Assembly: GCF_030317145.1 (NCBI RefSeq)
Contig: NZ_JASZYE010000009.1
Location: 1-64,000 of the forward strand
Reading direction: 5' to 3'
Length of the DNA stretch: 64,000 bases
From: Variovorax flavidus
GTDB taxonomy: Bacteria; Pseudomonadota; Gammaproteobacteria; Burkholderiales; Burkholderiaceae_C
A program made the translations under genes and the position numbers. Below the pieces are notes generated by a model. It had not been told where the DNA came from. It did no database searches and saw only the letters and a list, made by a program, of their open reading frames with translations. This document shows, in pieces, positions 17,852 through 26,780 of the stretch (positions within the stretch are counted from its first letter, which is position 1; every line of letters begins with the position of its first letter).

Positions 17852-18751
17852 CTACATCGAGGAGGCGACGGGTTGACTCCTGATTTGCGCCAAACATTCC
17901 GTCAAGATCAGATCGCACATTTGTGCAGCTATTGATGCGCTGAGGTGATTGGCTCCGTCCGCTCCTACGGATGAGGCCTTTCCGAACGCGACTTTCGCGA
18001 CATGTCCGTGATAGCGAGGAAGCGCAACCTGCATCGCAGCAGCCAGCTTCTCCCTGTTTCGCGCCGTTCGGCGCAACGAGCTCAGCGGATGCCTCTGCGC
18101 ATCCGGCGAAATGACATTGCTCACCAGCGCAGGCACGAATCGCACCTGCGGAACCAGACGGGCGAACAAGACAAAGCTGTCTGACCAATTCTCCAATGAC
18201 GCAACGGCGCGCTGCACGCCAGACGTGGCGGGGTCGGGCTCGATGTCTCCCGCCGGGAAGGTCAACAGAGCGCCTCCTTCCTGTAGATGCCTTGCCGCGC
18301 TTCGTACGACAGCCATAAGCCCTCCCGAGCCTTCTGGCAGAAGAATCAGCTGCTGCGCGACGTTCGGCAGGGCCCGAAGGAAGGGGCGATCCGCAGCAAT
18401 CACTCGAAGGTCCTGCCGGGGTGAGAGACTCGTGAAGAGTGCGACCGTGTCAGTCATCCCAGGGTGATTTGCCAGAACAACCACAGGGCCCTGCGTCGGT
18501 ACGTGCTCCAGGCCCGACGTGACCAGGCCCGCGGTCATGCGGCTTATCAACCAGGCGCTACCTTGGGCAAGGCCCTCCTTGCCGACGCGACTGTCGAACT
18601 CGTGAGCAGTCCATGCAAAGCGACGAGCCATGGGCCAGAACAGATGGCGCAACGGTGTGCCACAAAAACGCGACAGGCCGACCGCGTCCATGAGGTCGTC
18701 AATGTTGACCTCGGTGAGCGCGTCGACTAGCGGTTGTGCAGTGGCGGACAT
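17852..18751 (-). CDS. PlsC-type glycerolipid acyltransferase-domain protein
   Basis: 299 aa. The acyltransferase core is visible: VVVLANHPGMTDTVALF gives the HX4D catalytic motif (HPGMTD), and LLTFPAGDIEPDP is the substrate-binding FPEG-like block, here with Ala for Glu. Upstream about 90 residues (NIDDLMDAVGLSRFCGTPLR) are a helical extension. There is no membrane helix of note. Expected reaction is acyl transfer to a lysophospholipid or similar glycerol-phosphate acceptor at the inner membrane. The ATG at 18751 is preferred to TTG at 18781. Divergent from the Rieske-like gene, 75 bases apart. Confidence 0.82.
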   Translation of the reverse strand: MSATAQPLVDALTEVNIDDLMDAVGLSRFCGTPLRHLFWPMARRFAWTAHEFDSRVGKEGLAQGSAWLISRMTAGLVTSGLEHVPTQGPVVVLANHPGMTDTVALFTSLSPRQDLRVIAADRPFLRALPNVAQQLILLPEGSGGLMAVVRSAARHLQEGGALLTFPAGDIEPDPATSGVQRAVASLENWSDSFVLFARLVPQVRFVPALVSNVISPDAQRHPLSSLRRTARNREKLAAAMQVALPRYHGHVAKVAFGKASSVGADGANHLSASIAAQMCDLILTECLAQIRSQPVASSM

Positions 18752-18826
18752 CTCGCGATTGGATGGAGTATCGTCGCACAACGAGGGCCAAGTCCTGTTC
18801 GGCCCAAGCGGCTTGCTTGATACGAA

Positions 18827-19366
18827 GTGACCCTACGCCGTGTTCTGCTTGTGATCGCATTTCTGGTCGCCACGGGCGCCTGGATCGCCTTCGTGTCGTG
18901 GATGACGGGGCAGGAACGAAAAGAGCCAGCCTACCTGGAAATCGACCTTGCGGAAATTCCGGCGGGCAGCCCGAAGTTCTACACCTTCCAACGCACACCG
19001 CTTGCCCTCGTTCGAACCACCGAGGCCATGCTCGATGACCTTCGGGCGCAAACCACCCACACTTGGAACCTGCGTCCGATAGCGCCCGGACGTCCATCAT
19101 TCTTCGTCTACTCCCTGCTGAGTCCGGCCGACGGATGCGAGGTCGAACACGTACCCCTGGGCGCCGACCGCTATGCGCCGGTGCGTCCGTGGCAGGGCGG
19201 CTACCGCAACCCATGTCGCTTTGGCGAATGGGACTACGCTGGCCGCGCGATCAAGCAGTACGCGGACCAGGACGCGCAACTGCTGCGGAGGGCCGATCTG
19301 GATGTTCCGGACTTCGAAATCAGGGAAGACCACATCCTGCGCATCACCCGCGCTCCGAAGCGGTAG
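18827..19366 (+). CDS. Membrane-anchored Rieske-like protein lacking cluster ligands
   Basis: 179 aa with one N-terminal membrane helix (RVLLVIAFLVATGAWIAFVS) and a periplasmic domain. The order of segments resembles Rieske proteins: LEIDLAEIPAGSPKFYTFQR, a Leu-rich strand (PLALVRTTEAMLDDL), FFVYSLLSPADGCEVEHVP in the place of the first ligand loop, and GGYRNPCRFGEWDYAGRAIK in the place of the second. The canonical C-x-H and C-x2-H pairs are absent; only single Cys (GCEV, NPCR) remain at matching places. It is therefore unlikely to hold a normal 2Fe-2S centre. Start is GTG at 18827. The assignment is from motif order, so alternatives remain possible. Confidence 0.55.
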   Translation: MTLRRVLLVIAFLVATGAWIAFVSWMTGQERKEPAYLEIDLAEIPAGSPKFYTFQRTPLALVRTTEAMLDDLRAQTTHTWNLRPIAPGRPSFFVYSLLSPADGCEVEHVPLGADRYAPVRPWQGGYRNPCRFGEWDYAGRAIKQYADQDAQLLRRADLDVPDFEIREDHILRITRAPKR

Positions 19367-19432
19367 GCGAGAGCAGGGCCGGGACGACCCTCACATCGGT
19401 GCATGACAGCGGCCTTCTTCCAGCCCCTGCGC

Positions 19433-21091
19433 CTATTGCCTCCCGGGCTGCACTTGGCGCAGTTGGTCCTCATTTATCTTCTCACCCAGACGTCGCATGA
19501 CCCACCGGGTTCTATCGACAGGTGGTGACATCGCTCCGAGATCGACAGCCACTCGCCGCTCGTCGACATAGCGGATGGCCGCTGAACCGAGCAGGGTGGG
19601 CACGAGGTCCGCATGCATCGCCTTGGCTTCATGGTTGGCACGGAGCCGTTCCCAACGCGCGGAGTTGCTGGCGCGCCATTCATCGCTCGCCCACATGACG
19701 GCCGGGACTGTCGTGTCCCAGGGCGTCGGATCCTTCAGCGCGTGTTGAAAAAGCTTTCGTCCATCGTCAAGCAGATTCTCACCATGGTCAGCCGTGTACA
19801 TCACGAAGGACGAGCCGCCCGCTGGCGCCAACTCTGAGATCACAGCGTCGATGAATCGGAGGGATTCGGCCGCGGCGTTGTCGTAGGCGCGGATGAAGTC
19901 CGGCAGCGTGGAACCATCAGGGAGTCCAGAGAGCTTCGAGCAGTCGGCCTGGAAAGCGGCTGTTGCGGGCTCATAGCGATCGCAGTACGAAAAGTGTGCG
20001 CCGTAGGCATGCACGACGATCAGTTTCTTGGGCGCGTTCTGCGCGAGCACCGATCTGAGCGATGGCAGAAGGCTTTCACGATCGGTCCTCTTTATCGCGA
20101 CGAACTCGTCGGTGTTGGCGTCGGGCCACGCAATACCTCTTTCCTGGACGGCAAGCCAATACGTGTGGAATCCAGTTTCCTCGAAAGCCTTCATGAATGT
20201 TGCGTCCTTGCTGACCCGAAATGCACCGCCAGGCATTTCGCGCGATACAAGCAGAGGGACCGACGTGTGCGTGCTGCTGGATCCGGACGTCACATCGCAA
20301 TAGATGATCGCGTCCTGATGGCTGAGGCCGACTTGCTTTTGCCCGCCGCATGCGCCGAGCCGGTCGGCGCGCACTGATTCCCCAATGATCAGGATGTATG
20401 TCTCGCTCTGCGGGTGAAGTCCCGGCGACCGCGAGGCCCCCCAACTCGCGGACGCCGAACGAGGATTGGTGGGCGCATAGGGCGACGCCGTCGAGACGAA
20501 ATCGTCAAGGCCGATCGCCGATGCCGCGGCAACGGAGATCACATTCAGCGGCCACGCCCGCAACACAGTGTCATGAAAGATGGCGCCGCATGTGACTGCG
20601 GAGAAAGCGATTGCCGCAAGGGTGACCGAAGGCCATTTCCCGCGCACCGCCTGCGTTGTCGGAGTGCGAAACGACACCCAGATCGGCACGGCGAGCAGGA
20701 CCGCGGTCAGGGCTATCCAGAGGACATGAGGCTGAACCACCGGCCACGCTTCGTGTGGGTCCGGCCGAATCAAGGCCGCCTCGAGAAGGTTGACATCGCG
20801 TAGAAGGTCCGCTCCCACGGCCAGGACGCCGAACAGCGCCGGGACGTATGTGAGGACCAGGAATACCCGAAGCCCTAGGATCGCCCGAAGCAAGCCAAAG
20901 AACACTGCGGTTGCGGCAAGCGGGCAGACGGCGCCAAGATCCCAGACGTGCGCGGATGAAAAGATCGTCAGGGCCGGGATTAGCAGGATTGCGCCCCAAA
21001 CACAGTCGATCAGACTGACGACGCCAAGCCGTCTGTCTGCCATTGGCGCGGATGCCAAGCGCGCCCCATGTGGATCGCTATGCTGCTCCAT
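19433..21091 (-). CDS. EptA-like phosphoethanolamine transferase/sulfatase-fold membrane protein
   Basis: 552 aa. The N-terminal half has about four to five membrane helices (for example SLIDCVWGAILLIPALTIFS and LWIALTAVLLAVPIWVS). The C-terminal half is an alkaline-phosphatase-fold catalytic domain in the periplasm. Metal and catalytic motifs are YILIIGESVRADR, TSGSSSTHTSVPLL with the nucleophilic Thr, VVHAYGAHFSYCDRY, and YTADHGENLLDD followed by FQHAL. These fit transfer of phosphoethanolamine from phosphatidylethanolamine to lipid A or another glycan. Start is ATG at 21091. It stands alone, convergent with the Rieske-like gene. Such enzymes can alter sensitivity to cationic peptides; the acceptor is not known here. 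Confidence 0.88.
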   Translation of the reverse strand: MEQHSDPHGARLASAPMADRRLGVVSLIDCVWGAILLIPALTIFSSAHVWDLGAVCPLAATAVFFGLLRAILGLRVFLVLTYVPALFGVLAVGADLLRDVNLLEAALIRPDPHEAWPVVQPHVLWIALTAVLLAVPIWVSFRTPTTQAVRGKWPSVTLAAIAFSAVTCGAIFHDTVLRAWPLNVISVAAASAIGLDDFVSTASPYAPTNPRSASASWGASRSPGLHPQSETYILIIGESVRADRLGACGGQKQVGLSHQDAIIYCDVTSGSSSTHTSVPLLVSREMPGGAFRVSKDATFMKAFEETGFHTYWLAVQERGIAWPDANTDEFVAIKRTDRESLLPSLRSVLAQNAPKKLIVVHAYGAHFSYCDRYEPATAAFQADCSKLSGLPDGSTLPDFIRAYDNAAAESLRFIDAVISELAPAGGSSFVMYTADHGENLLDDGRKLFQHALKDPTPWDTTVPAVMWASDEWRASNSARWERLRANHEAKAMHADLVPTLLGSAAIRYVDERRVAVDLGAMSPPVDRTRWVMRRLGEKINEDQLRQVQPGRQ

Positions 21092-21321
21092 GACCTCTTA
21101 AGCAGAATGACGGAATTCTGGCCAGGATGCCTGCCGACCTGATCGCTGGCGGTGGAAGACATTGCCGAGGGCAGGGGCTGGCCGTCCTGGGAGATGCCTG
21201 TCGAACTCGATCTTGCACATCGAGGAGCAAGGCAGGAACAGTGTGATCGCCCATTGACATAGAGTGCGCTCTAGCTTGCCAAATACCCGTCCCAGATCAC
21301 CTTTTTACTTGGAGACGGAAG

Positions 21322-21732
21322 ATGCAAGCGAACAAGATGCTCATGCAATCTATCTTTTCAGAACTGGCCAAGGGCAACGGTCGGCCATTTGTGGACGCGA
21401 TGGCCGACGACTTCTGTTGGACCTTCAAGAGCAACGGCGTTTGGCGCGGCAGCTACCGCGGAAAGCGGACGGTGCGCGAGGACTTGCTTGCTCCGCTGAT
21501 GGCGCAATTTGCCGACCGCTACACCAATACTGCCCTGCGGCTCATCGCGGAGGGCGAGCACGTGGTGATCGAATGCCAGGGTCGCGTTACCACCAAGTCG
21601 GGGCAGCCGTACAACAACCAGTATTGCTACGTCTGCCGCATTGAGGGCGGACAACTCAAAGAACTGACCGAGTACATGGACACCGCGCTGGCCGAAGCGG
21701 TGCTGGCGCCGCCCGCGAGGCCGGGCACATGA
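21322..21732 (+). CDS. SnoaL/NTF2-like protein
   Basis: 136 aa, cone-shaped NTF2 fold. The N-terminal helices read MLMQSIFSELAKGNGRPFVD, then MADDFCWTFKSNGVWRGSYR and RTVREDLLAPLMAQF. The beta-sheet part (HVVIECQGRVTTKSGQPYNN then YCYVCRIEGGQLKELTEYMD) ends with the EYMDT motif found in many SnoaL-like members. They are small enzymes or ligand binders. GGAGACGGAAG precedes the ATG. The gene overlaps the downstream MerR regulator by 4 bases, so the two are translationally coupled, and the SnoaL protein may act on or sense the same compound. Confidence 0.85.
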   Translation: MQANKMLMQSIFSELAKGNGRPFVDAMADDFCWTFKSNGVWRGSYRGKRTVREDLLAPLMAQFADRYTNTALRLIAEGEHVVIECQGRVTTKSGQPYNNQYCYVCRIEGGQLKELTEYMDTALAEAVLAPPARPGT

Positions 21733-22190
21733 GCGATGCAGGACTGCGCATTGGTGAGTTGGCGGCGCGCAGCAATCGCAGCGTTCATGCCATCCGCTGG
21801 TACGAGTCGCAAGGGCTGATGCCCGGTATCGCCCGCGACGCTGGCGGCCGGCGCGTCTACCACGCCATGCACCTCGGTTGGTTGGACCTGATGGATCGGC
21901 TGCGCCGCACCGGCATGTCAATCGCCGAAATGCGCGAGTACACCGCGCTCGTGCGCCAGGGCCGGGGGAGCCTGCGCCAGCGCAAGGAACTGCTGCAGGC
22001 CCACCGCGTGCGCGCCCAGGACACCATCGCGCAGTGGCTGCAGGCCTTGGAACTCATCGACGGCAAGATTGCGTTCTACGACGAGTGGCTGGCCACGGGC
22101 CAAGCCCCCGCGTTGTTGCCGCACCAAAGCCTCCCCGAGGCGCCGCCGGTTGCACCGCGTGCACCGAGGAAGCCGCGCAAATCTCGGTAG
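21729..22190 (+). CDS. MerR-family transcriptional regulator
   Basis: 153 aa. The N-terminal winged-helix domain is clear: LRIGELAARSNRSVHAIRWY (helix-turn-helix) followed by ESQGLMPGIARDAGGRRVYH (wing). A dimerisation helix follows (MREYTALVRQGRGSLRQRKE ... LELIDGKIAFYDEWL). The tail is Pro/Arg-rich (APRKPRKSR). No Cys cluster for metal binding is seen, so it probably senses an organic ligand or stress, like SoxR-unlike small MerR proteins. The start overlaps the upstream SnoaL-like gene (ATGA). Confidence 0.92.
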   Translation: MSDAGLRIGELAARSNRSVHAIRWYESQGLMPGIARDAGGRRVYHAMHLGWLDLMDRLRRTGMSIAEMREYTALVRQGRGSLRQRKELLQAHRVRAQDTIAQWLQALELIDGKIAFYDEWLATGQAPALLPHQSLPEAPPVAPRAPRKPRKSR

Positions 22191-22472
22191 CGCTCCAGCG
22201 GGTGGACAGTCGCTCAGGTCCCGAAGTCGACAGGCGATTTGAACGTCCGCTTGCTTGATGCCGCAACTTCCGCTCACCGCGTGGTGCGGTCCTTCAATAT
22301 CAAGAGAAGCTGACCATCTGGTCAGCGGCGCATCGCGACAAGAAGCTTCCACGCTCCGGGACCAAACTCGCGTTTGTGCCGCGCCGTGAGCTTGTGGGCG
22401 TTTGGACAGCAATTTGTGACGCAACGCCGATATGGTCGTACCATCCGGCCCTCGCATCCTCTAGAGGCCGCC

Positions 22473-22646
22473 ATGCCCGACGACAACGCGAAGTTCGACA
22501 AGGAAGCCCTTTCCCTGATCGAGTCCCTCAAAGGCCGGCGCAAGCCAGCAAAACGCGCACCGCGGAAGGCGGCGGCCGCCCAAAGCGACAAGCCGTCGAA
22601 GCAGGCGCCAGTCGTCGTGGCCCGTCGGGCTACGGGCCGCTTCTGA
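22473..22646 (+). CDS. Small basic hypothetical protein (57 aa)
   Basis: The N-terminus MPDDNAKFDKEALSLIESLK is a short helix. The rest is a Lys/Arg/Ala/Pro-rich tail (RRKPAKRAPRKAAAAQSDKP) like the C-terminal tails of histone-H1-like bacterial proteins, so nucleic-acid binding is plausible but unproven. GAGG lies 8 bases before the ATG at 22473. The frame is open upstream to 22374, but that part has no start signal. Stands alone ahead of the dioxygenase genes. Confidence 0.6.
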   Translation: MPDDNAKFDKEALSLIESLKGRRKPAKRAPRKAAAAQSDKPSKQAPVVVARRATGRF

Positions 22647-22794
22647 GCGACGAGGCCGTGTCTCATCTGCGAGACTCCTTGTGCCAATGGGAGTCTTCAG
22701 TGTGTTGCTTCGTCGTCCGGCTGAATCAGGATACACACTGGTCGCCCGCAGGCCTGCGAAGATGCGCACCTGCGGCAGAGTCAAGGGGCAGTCC

Positions 22795-24087
22795 ATGATG
22801 AATCTCGATGCGCTGGTCGAGCCCGACCGCGTCCACAAGACCGTCTACACCGATGCCGGGATCTTCGATGCCGAGATGGAGAAGATCTGGGAGCGCATCT
22901 GGGTCTATTGCGGCCATGAGTCTCAGGTGCCGAATCCCGGCGACTACTACGCCGTGACCATCGGCCGCCAGCCGATGTTCATGCTGCGGCAGGCCGACGG
23001 TTCGGTCCAGGTGCTTTACAACCGCTGCCCGCATCGGGGTGTGCAACTCGTGGGCAATCTGAAGGGCAACACGGGCCACAGCATCGTCTGCTCCTATCAC
23101 GCGTGGAGCTTCCACCTGGACGGCAGCGTGCGTGCGATCCCGCTGGCCCAGGGCTATGAGGGCACGCGCATGACGCGCGACAACCCCGATTGCGGCGTGA
23201 AGCGCGCGGCGCGCGTGGAGAGCTATCGGGGCTTCGTCTTCGCCAGCCTCTCGGCCGACGGCCCTTCGTTGAAGGAGTTCCTCGGCGAGGCGCGCGTCGC
23301 CTTCGACGACATGTGCGACCGTTCGCCGGTCGGCGAGGTGGAAGTTGTGCCGATCTGCCATCGTGTGATCCAGCACTCGAACTGGAAGTTCTTCATGGAG
23401 AACCAGCTCGACGCGCTGCATCCCTCGGTCACGCACCAGTCGACCGGCATCGCAGCCGGACGCGTCGAGAAGCGGCTGAAGGCGCAGCAGGAGAAGGTAC
23501 CGCTGTACTACCACTACCTCTCGGCCTTCGCGTCGAGCTTCGAGCAGTGGGACTCCGTGCAGACGATCAATTTCCCGCGCGGACACGGCATCCTGAAGGC
23601 CTACATGGGCCTGCGCCCGCAGGACCCTGACACGCTCGCGCACGAGGCGCTGCTGAAGCAGGCCTACGGTGAGCAACGCGCCGAGGAATACCTTTCGCGC
23701 AGCATCCATCACGTGCTGATCTATCCCTACCTGTCGGTGCAATCGCCTTTGCAGCAGTTGCGCTGCCTGCGGCCGATCTCGCCTGACAAGACGCTGTCGG
23801 AGATCTGGCACTTCCGCCTCAAGGGTGCGCCCGAGGCCATCTACCGCCGCAGCCTCTGGTACTACAACCTCGTGAACTCTCCAGCCACGATGATCAATGC
23901 CGACGACCTCGAGAACTGGACCAAGGGGCAGTGGGGCCTGCAGTCGAATGGCGGCGACTGGGTCAGCTTCCATCGCTACTTCGGCGACGACCGCGAGGAG
24001 GGCGGCGTGACCTATTCCAACCACGGCACTTCCGAAGCGGTGATGCGAAGCCAGTTTCGCGCCTGGTCGACCTACATGGCTTCATAG
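22795..24087 (+). CDS. Rieske aromatic-ring-hydroxylating dioxygenase, alpha subunit
   Basis: 430 aa catalytic subunit. The Rieske 2Fe-2S site is NRCPHRGVQL then VCSYHAW (Cys78, His80, Cys99, His102). The mononuclear iron site is NQLDALHPSVTH with Asp206, His209 and His214. It incorporates O2 into an aromatic or related carboxylate substrate in the cytoplasm. AAGGGG lies 6 bases before the first of two adjacent ATG codons (22795, 22798). The beta subunit follows 15 bases after the stop. No reductase or ferredoxin gene is nearby, so electrons must come from a partner encoded elsewhere. Confidence 0.93.
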   Translation: MMNLDALVEPDRVHKTVYTDAGIFDAEMEKIWERIWVYCGHESQVPNPGDYYAVTIGRQPMFMLRQADGSVQVLYNRCPHRGVQLVGNLKGNTGHSIVCSYHAWSFHLDGSVRAIPLAQGYEGTRMTRDNPDCGVKRAARVESYRGFVFASLSADGPSLKEFLGEARVAFDDMCDRSPVGEVEVVPICHRVIQHSNWKFFMENQLDALHPSVTHQSTGIAAGRVEKRLKAQQEKVPLYYHYLSAFASSFEQWDSVQTINFPRGHGILKAYMGLRPQDPDTLAHEALLKQAYGEQRAEEYLSRSIHHVLIYPYLSVQSPLQQLRCLRPISPDKTLSEIWHFRLKGAPEAIYRRSLWYYNLVNSPATMINADDLENWTKGQWGLQSNGGDWVSFHRYFGDDREEGGVTYSNHGTSEAVMRSQFRAWSTYMAS

Positions 24088-24102
24088 CGCAGGAGCACCG
24101 CC

Positions 24103-24795
24103 ATGAGCCAGCAAGCATCCAACGGCCCGAGCGCCGCCATTCCGAGCGCCGGACCCGACTTCGAGCACCTGCTCGCCCAGGACGTGGTGATCGAGGCCGC
24201 GACCGGCGATGCGCCCACCGGCGCGCAGGTGATCGCGCCAGACCATTCGCCGCGCGCGCCGCAGTTCGGCGCTGCGCCTGCTGCTCAGGGCGTGCCGCGT
24301 GCCGGCTTGACCGTGGGCAACGACCTGCAGCGCGAGGTCGAGCAGTTGCTCTACCTGCAGGCCGAACTGCTCGACCGCAAGCTCTGGCAGGAGTGGATGG
24401 ACCTGTTCGACGAACGCGGCATTTACTGGATGCCGGTCACGCTCGAGCAGACCGAGTGGGAGGGCTCGCCCTCGATCTTTGCCGAAGACAAGTTGATGAT
24501 GGAGATCCGCAAGGGCCGCGTCTCGCACCCCAACGCATGGTCGCAGGCACCGATGTGGGAGACCAACCATATCGTCGGCAACGTCGCTATCGAGTCGGTG
24601 GACGGCGCGACGGTCCATGTGCGCTCGCGCTTCCATCTGATGGAGCTGCGCCGCGACACGGTGCGGCATTTTGGCGGTATCTACCGGCACACGCTGGCGC
24701 GCGACGCGGGTGGCGCGCTGCGCATCGTGCTGCAGCGGGTCGACCTCTTCAACGGGCAGGCGCCGTTCGACTACGTGCTGCAGATCTGGGTCTAG
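24103..24795 (+). CDS. Ring-hydroxylating dioxygenase, beta subunit with long N-terminal extension
   Basis: 230 aa. From about residue 72 it is a standard NTF2-fold beta subunit: LQREVEQLLYLQAELLDRKL, then MDLFDERGIYWMPVT and VHVRSRFHLMELRRD, ending FDYVLQIWV. It gives structural support to the alpha subunit. The first 70 residues are an unusual Ala/Pro/Gly-rich extension (GPSAAIPSAGPDFEHLL ... RAPQFGAAPAAQG) not normally found; usual length is about 160-185 aa. The ATG at 24103 has GGAGCACCGCC upstream. It directly follows the alpha subunit, and the LysR gene lies 121 bases after it. Confidence 0.9.
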   Translation: MSQQASNGPSAAIPSAGPDFEHLLAQDVVIEAATGDAPTGAQVIAPDHSPRAPQFGAAPAAQGVPRAGLTVGNDLQREVEQLLYLQAELLDRKLWQEWMDLFDERGIYWMPVTLEQTEWEGSPSIFAEDKLMMEIRKGRVSHPNAWSQAPMWETNHIVGNVAIESVDGATVHVRSRFHLMELRRDTVRHFGGIYRHTLARDAGGALRIVLQRVDLFNGQAPFDYVLQIWV

Positions 24796-24916
24796 CCGCC
24801 ATACCGTTCAGAGACCAAGCACCGGCTTGGCGCGCGCCGTTCCGGTCAAGGCGTTTGCGCCACTGACCCCGGGAGGGCGGATACTCGCCCGTTCCCATTT
24901 CGCTCGCTCCCACATC

Positions 24917-25855
24917 GTGTCCCGTCAGATTCCTCCCCTCAACCCACTGCGAGCGTTCGAGGTCGCCGCCCGGCACCTGAGCTTCACTCGCGCCGCAGAA
25001 GAGCTTTTCGTCACGCCCTCGGCCGTTAGCCACCAGGTCAAGACGCTGGAAGAGAACCTGGGCATCGCGCTGTTCGTGCGCGACGCCAAGGCGCTGTCGC
25101 TGACCGGCGCTGGCAAGGCCTACCTGCCGGGCGTGCAGGAAGCGTTCCGCCAGCTCATCTTCGCGACCTACCAGCTGCATCGCGAGCAGAGCGTGCCCGC
25201 GCTCAAGGTCAACCTGCCGCCCACCTTCGCGGTCAAGTGGCTGATCCCACGCATGGGGCGCTTCATGCAGTCGCATCCGGAAATCGACCTCAAGGTGTCG
25301 ACCTCCAAGCACATGGTCGATTTCACGCGCGAGGACTTCGACCTGGCGGTGCGCTACGGGCGCGGCATCTATCCCGGTCTCCATGCCGAGCGATGCCTGC
25401 AGGTGGAAGTCTTCCCTGTGTGCAGTCCCGCGCTGCTGAGCGGGCCGAAGCCGCTCGCCGTGCTGGACGACCTGCGTCATCACACGCTGCTGCACGACGA
25501 CAGCACCTATGACGATGTCAGCAATCCCAACTGGTCTACCTGGCTGGCCAACGCCGGCGTGGACGGCGTCGACACCACGCGCGGCCCGTCGTTCTGGCCC
25601 AGCCATCTGGTGATCGATGCGGCCATCGACGGGCTGGGCGTGGCGCTGGCGAAGAAGAGCTGGGTGCAGCAGGATCTCCTGAAAGGCCGGCTGGTGCGGC
25701 CGTTCCCCGATCTCAGCCTGCCGGTCGAGTTCTCGTACTTCATCGTCTACCCGCAGGATCGCGTGAGCGACCCGCGTATCGAGGCGTTCATGGCCTGGGT
25801 GCGCGAAGAGTTGGCGCGCGACGCCGAACCGGCCTCCCAGATCGGCGAGGCCTGA
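24917..25855 (+). CDS. LysR-family regulator, GcvA type
   Basis: 312 aa. The N-terminal helix-turn-helix is LNPLRAFEVAARHLSFTRAA then ELFVTPSAVSHQVKTLE, which is the GcvA-like subgroup. The effector domain begins PALKVNLPPTFAVKWLIPRM, with the expected SHPEIDLKVSTS and DFDLAVRYGRG motifs. I start at GTG 24917 because it places 16 residues before the helix-turn-helix, normal for the family; the open frame extends upstream over the end of the beta subunit but without protein-like sequence. It probably controls the dioxygenase genes immediately upstream or the converging catabolic operon. Confidence 0.9.
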   Translation: MSRQIPPLNPLRAFEVAARHLSFTRAAEELFVTPSAVSHQVKTLEENLGIALFVRDAKALSLTGAGKAYLPGVQEAFRQLIFATYQLHREQSVPALKVNLPPTFAVKWLIPRMGRFMQSHPEIDLKVSTSKHMVDFTREDFDLAVRYGRGIYPGLHAERCLQVEVFPVCSPALLSGPKPLAVLDDLRHHTLLHDDSTYDDVSNPNWSTWLANAGVDGVDTTRGPSFWPSHLVIDAAIDGLGVALAKKSWVQQDLLKGRLVRPFPDLSLPVEFSYFIVYPQDRVSDPRIEAFMAWVREELARDAEPASQIGEA

Positions 25856-25866
25856 AGGGCTGGGCG

Positions 25867-26769
25867 CTACAGCCGATACAGACGTACCGCGTTGTCGTGC
25901 AGCAGGGCCCGTCGCTCGGCATCGGGCCGCCCGGCAATGGCTTCCCGAAACGCCGACAGGATCGTGTCGTAGCGCGACACCAGGCTGTCGACCGGGAAGT
26001 TGCTCGCGAACATGCAGCGGTGGGGTCCGAAGATGGCAATGGCGTCGCGCATCAGCGGCACGTTCTCCTGAGGCAGCCAGGGCCGACCTCGCTGGCCCAG
26101 ACCGGAGATCTTCAGTGCGGTATTCGGTGCGGCCGCAAGCACCTCCAGGGCCTGCCGCCAACCGCGCAGGCCCTCGGAGCTGCGATCGACCGGCAGACCG
26201 GTGTGGTTGAGGATCAGGGGGGTCGACGGGAAATCGCAGGCGAGCGCTACCGCCTGGTCCAGGTGCCACCATGGCGCCTGCAGGTCGAAGGACAGCCCGT
26301 GTTGCGACAGCAGCGCGTAGCCGGCCCGCCAGCGCGGGTCGTCCATCGAGCCGGGCTGGCCCCGGCGCGCGTCCGATGGCGTGGTCGCCACCACGGGCTT
26401 GTTGCGGATGCCACGCACCAGGGCGAAACCGGCTTGCAAGGCCAGCACCTCGGCCGCGTCGTCGGCCGCCAGCCGCGCGTGCGCCACGAGAGCCGTCGGC
26501 CGCCCGGTGCGCGCGGCCAGCGCCGTGAGCCAGCGGGTCTCGTCCACCGGCGTGTCGCGCGCCCACTCGGCCTCGATATGGATCGTGCCCGCAGGCGCGC
26601 AGCCGGCGGTGTCGCGCGCCAGGTCGTCTGGCAGATAGTCGCGCTTCAGGGCGCTGTAGTCGCCATAGCGGAAATCTTGAACCTCCTCGCCCTGCAGCCA
26701 GGGGTAGGGGTTGGCCGCGAGATCCCAGAAGTGCTGGTGCGCGTCGATGAATGCGTCGTCGTCCGCCAT
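25867..26769 (-). CDS. Amidohydrolase-2 family hydrolase (fuconolactonase/PDC-hydrolase-like)
   Basis: 300 aa TIM-barrel hydrolase. Metal-site start FIDAHQHFWDLAANPYPWL carries the HxH motif. Further motifs are GTIHIEAEWARD, LVRGIRNKP, the segment LILNHTGLPVDRSS with a His ligand, TALKISGLGQRG, and the C-terminal MFASNFPVDSL with the catalytic Asp. Close families open sugar lactones (L-fuconolactone, rhamnonolactone) or 2-pyrone-4,6-dicarboxylate. It is the last gene of a minus-strand operon after the CoA transferase (11-base gap). Given the L-fuconate dehydratase-like gene at 50624, a sugar-lactone role is attractive but inferred. Confidence 0.88.
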   Translation of the reverse strand: MADDDAFIDAHQHFWDLAANPYPWLQGEEVQDFRYGDYSALKRDYLPDDLARDTAGCAPAGTIHIEAEWARDTPVDETRWLTALAARTGRPTALVAHARLAADDAAEVLALQAGFALVRGIRNKPVVATTPSDARRGQPGSMDDPRWRAGYALLSQHGLSFDLQAPWWHLDQAVALACDFPSTPLILNHTGLPVDRSSEGLRGWRQALEVLAAAPNTALKISGLGQRGRPWLPQENVPLMRDAIAIFGPHRCMFASNFPVDSLVSRYDTILSAFREAIAGRPDAERRALLHDNAVRLYRL

Positions 26770-26780
26770 GCTGCGTGGAT

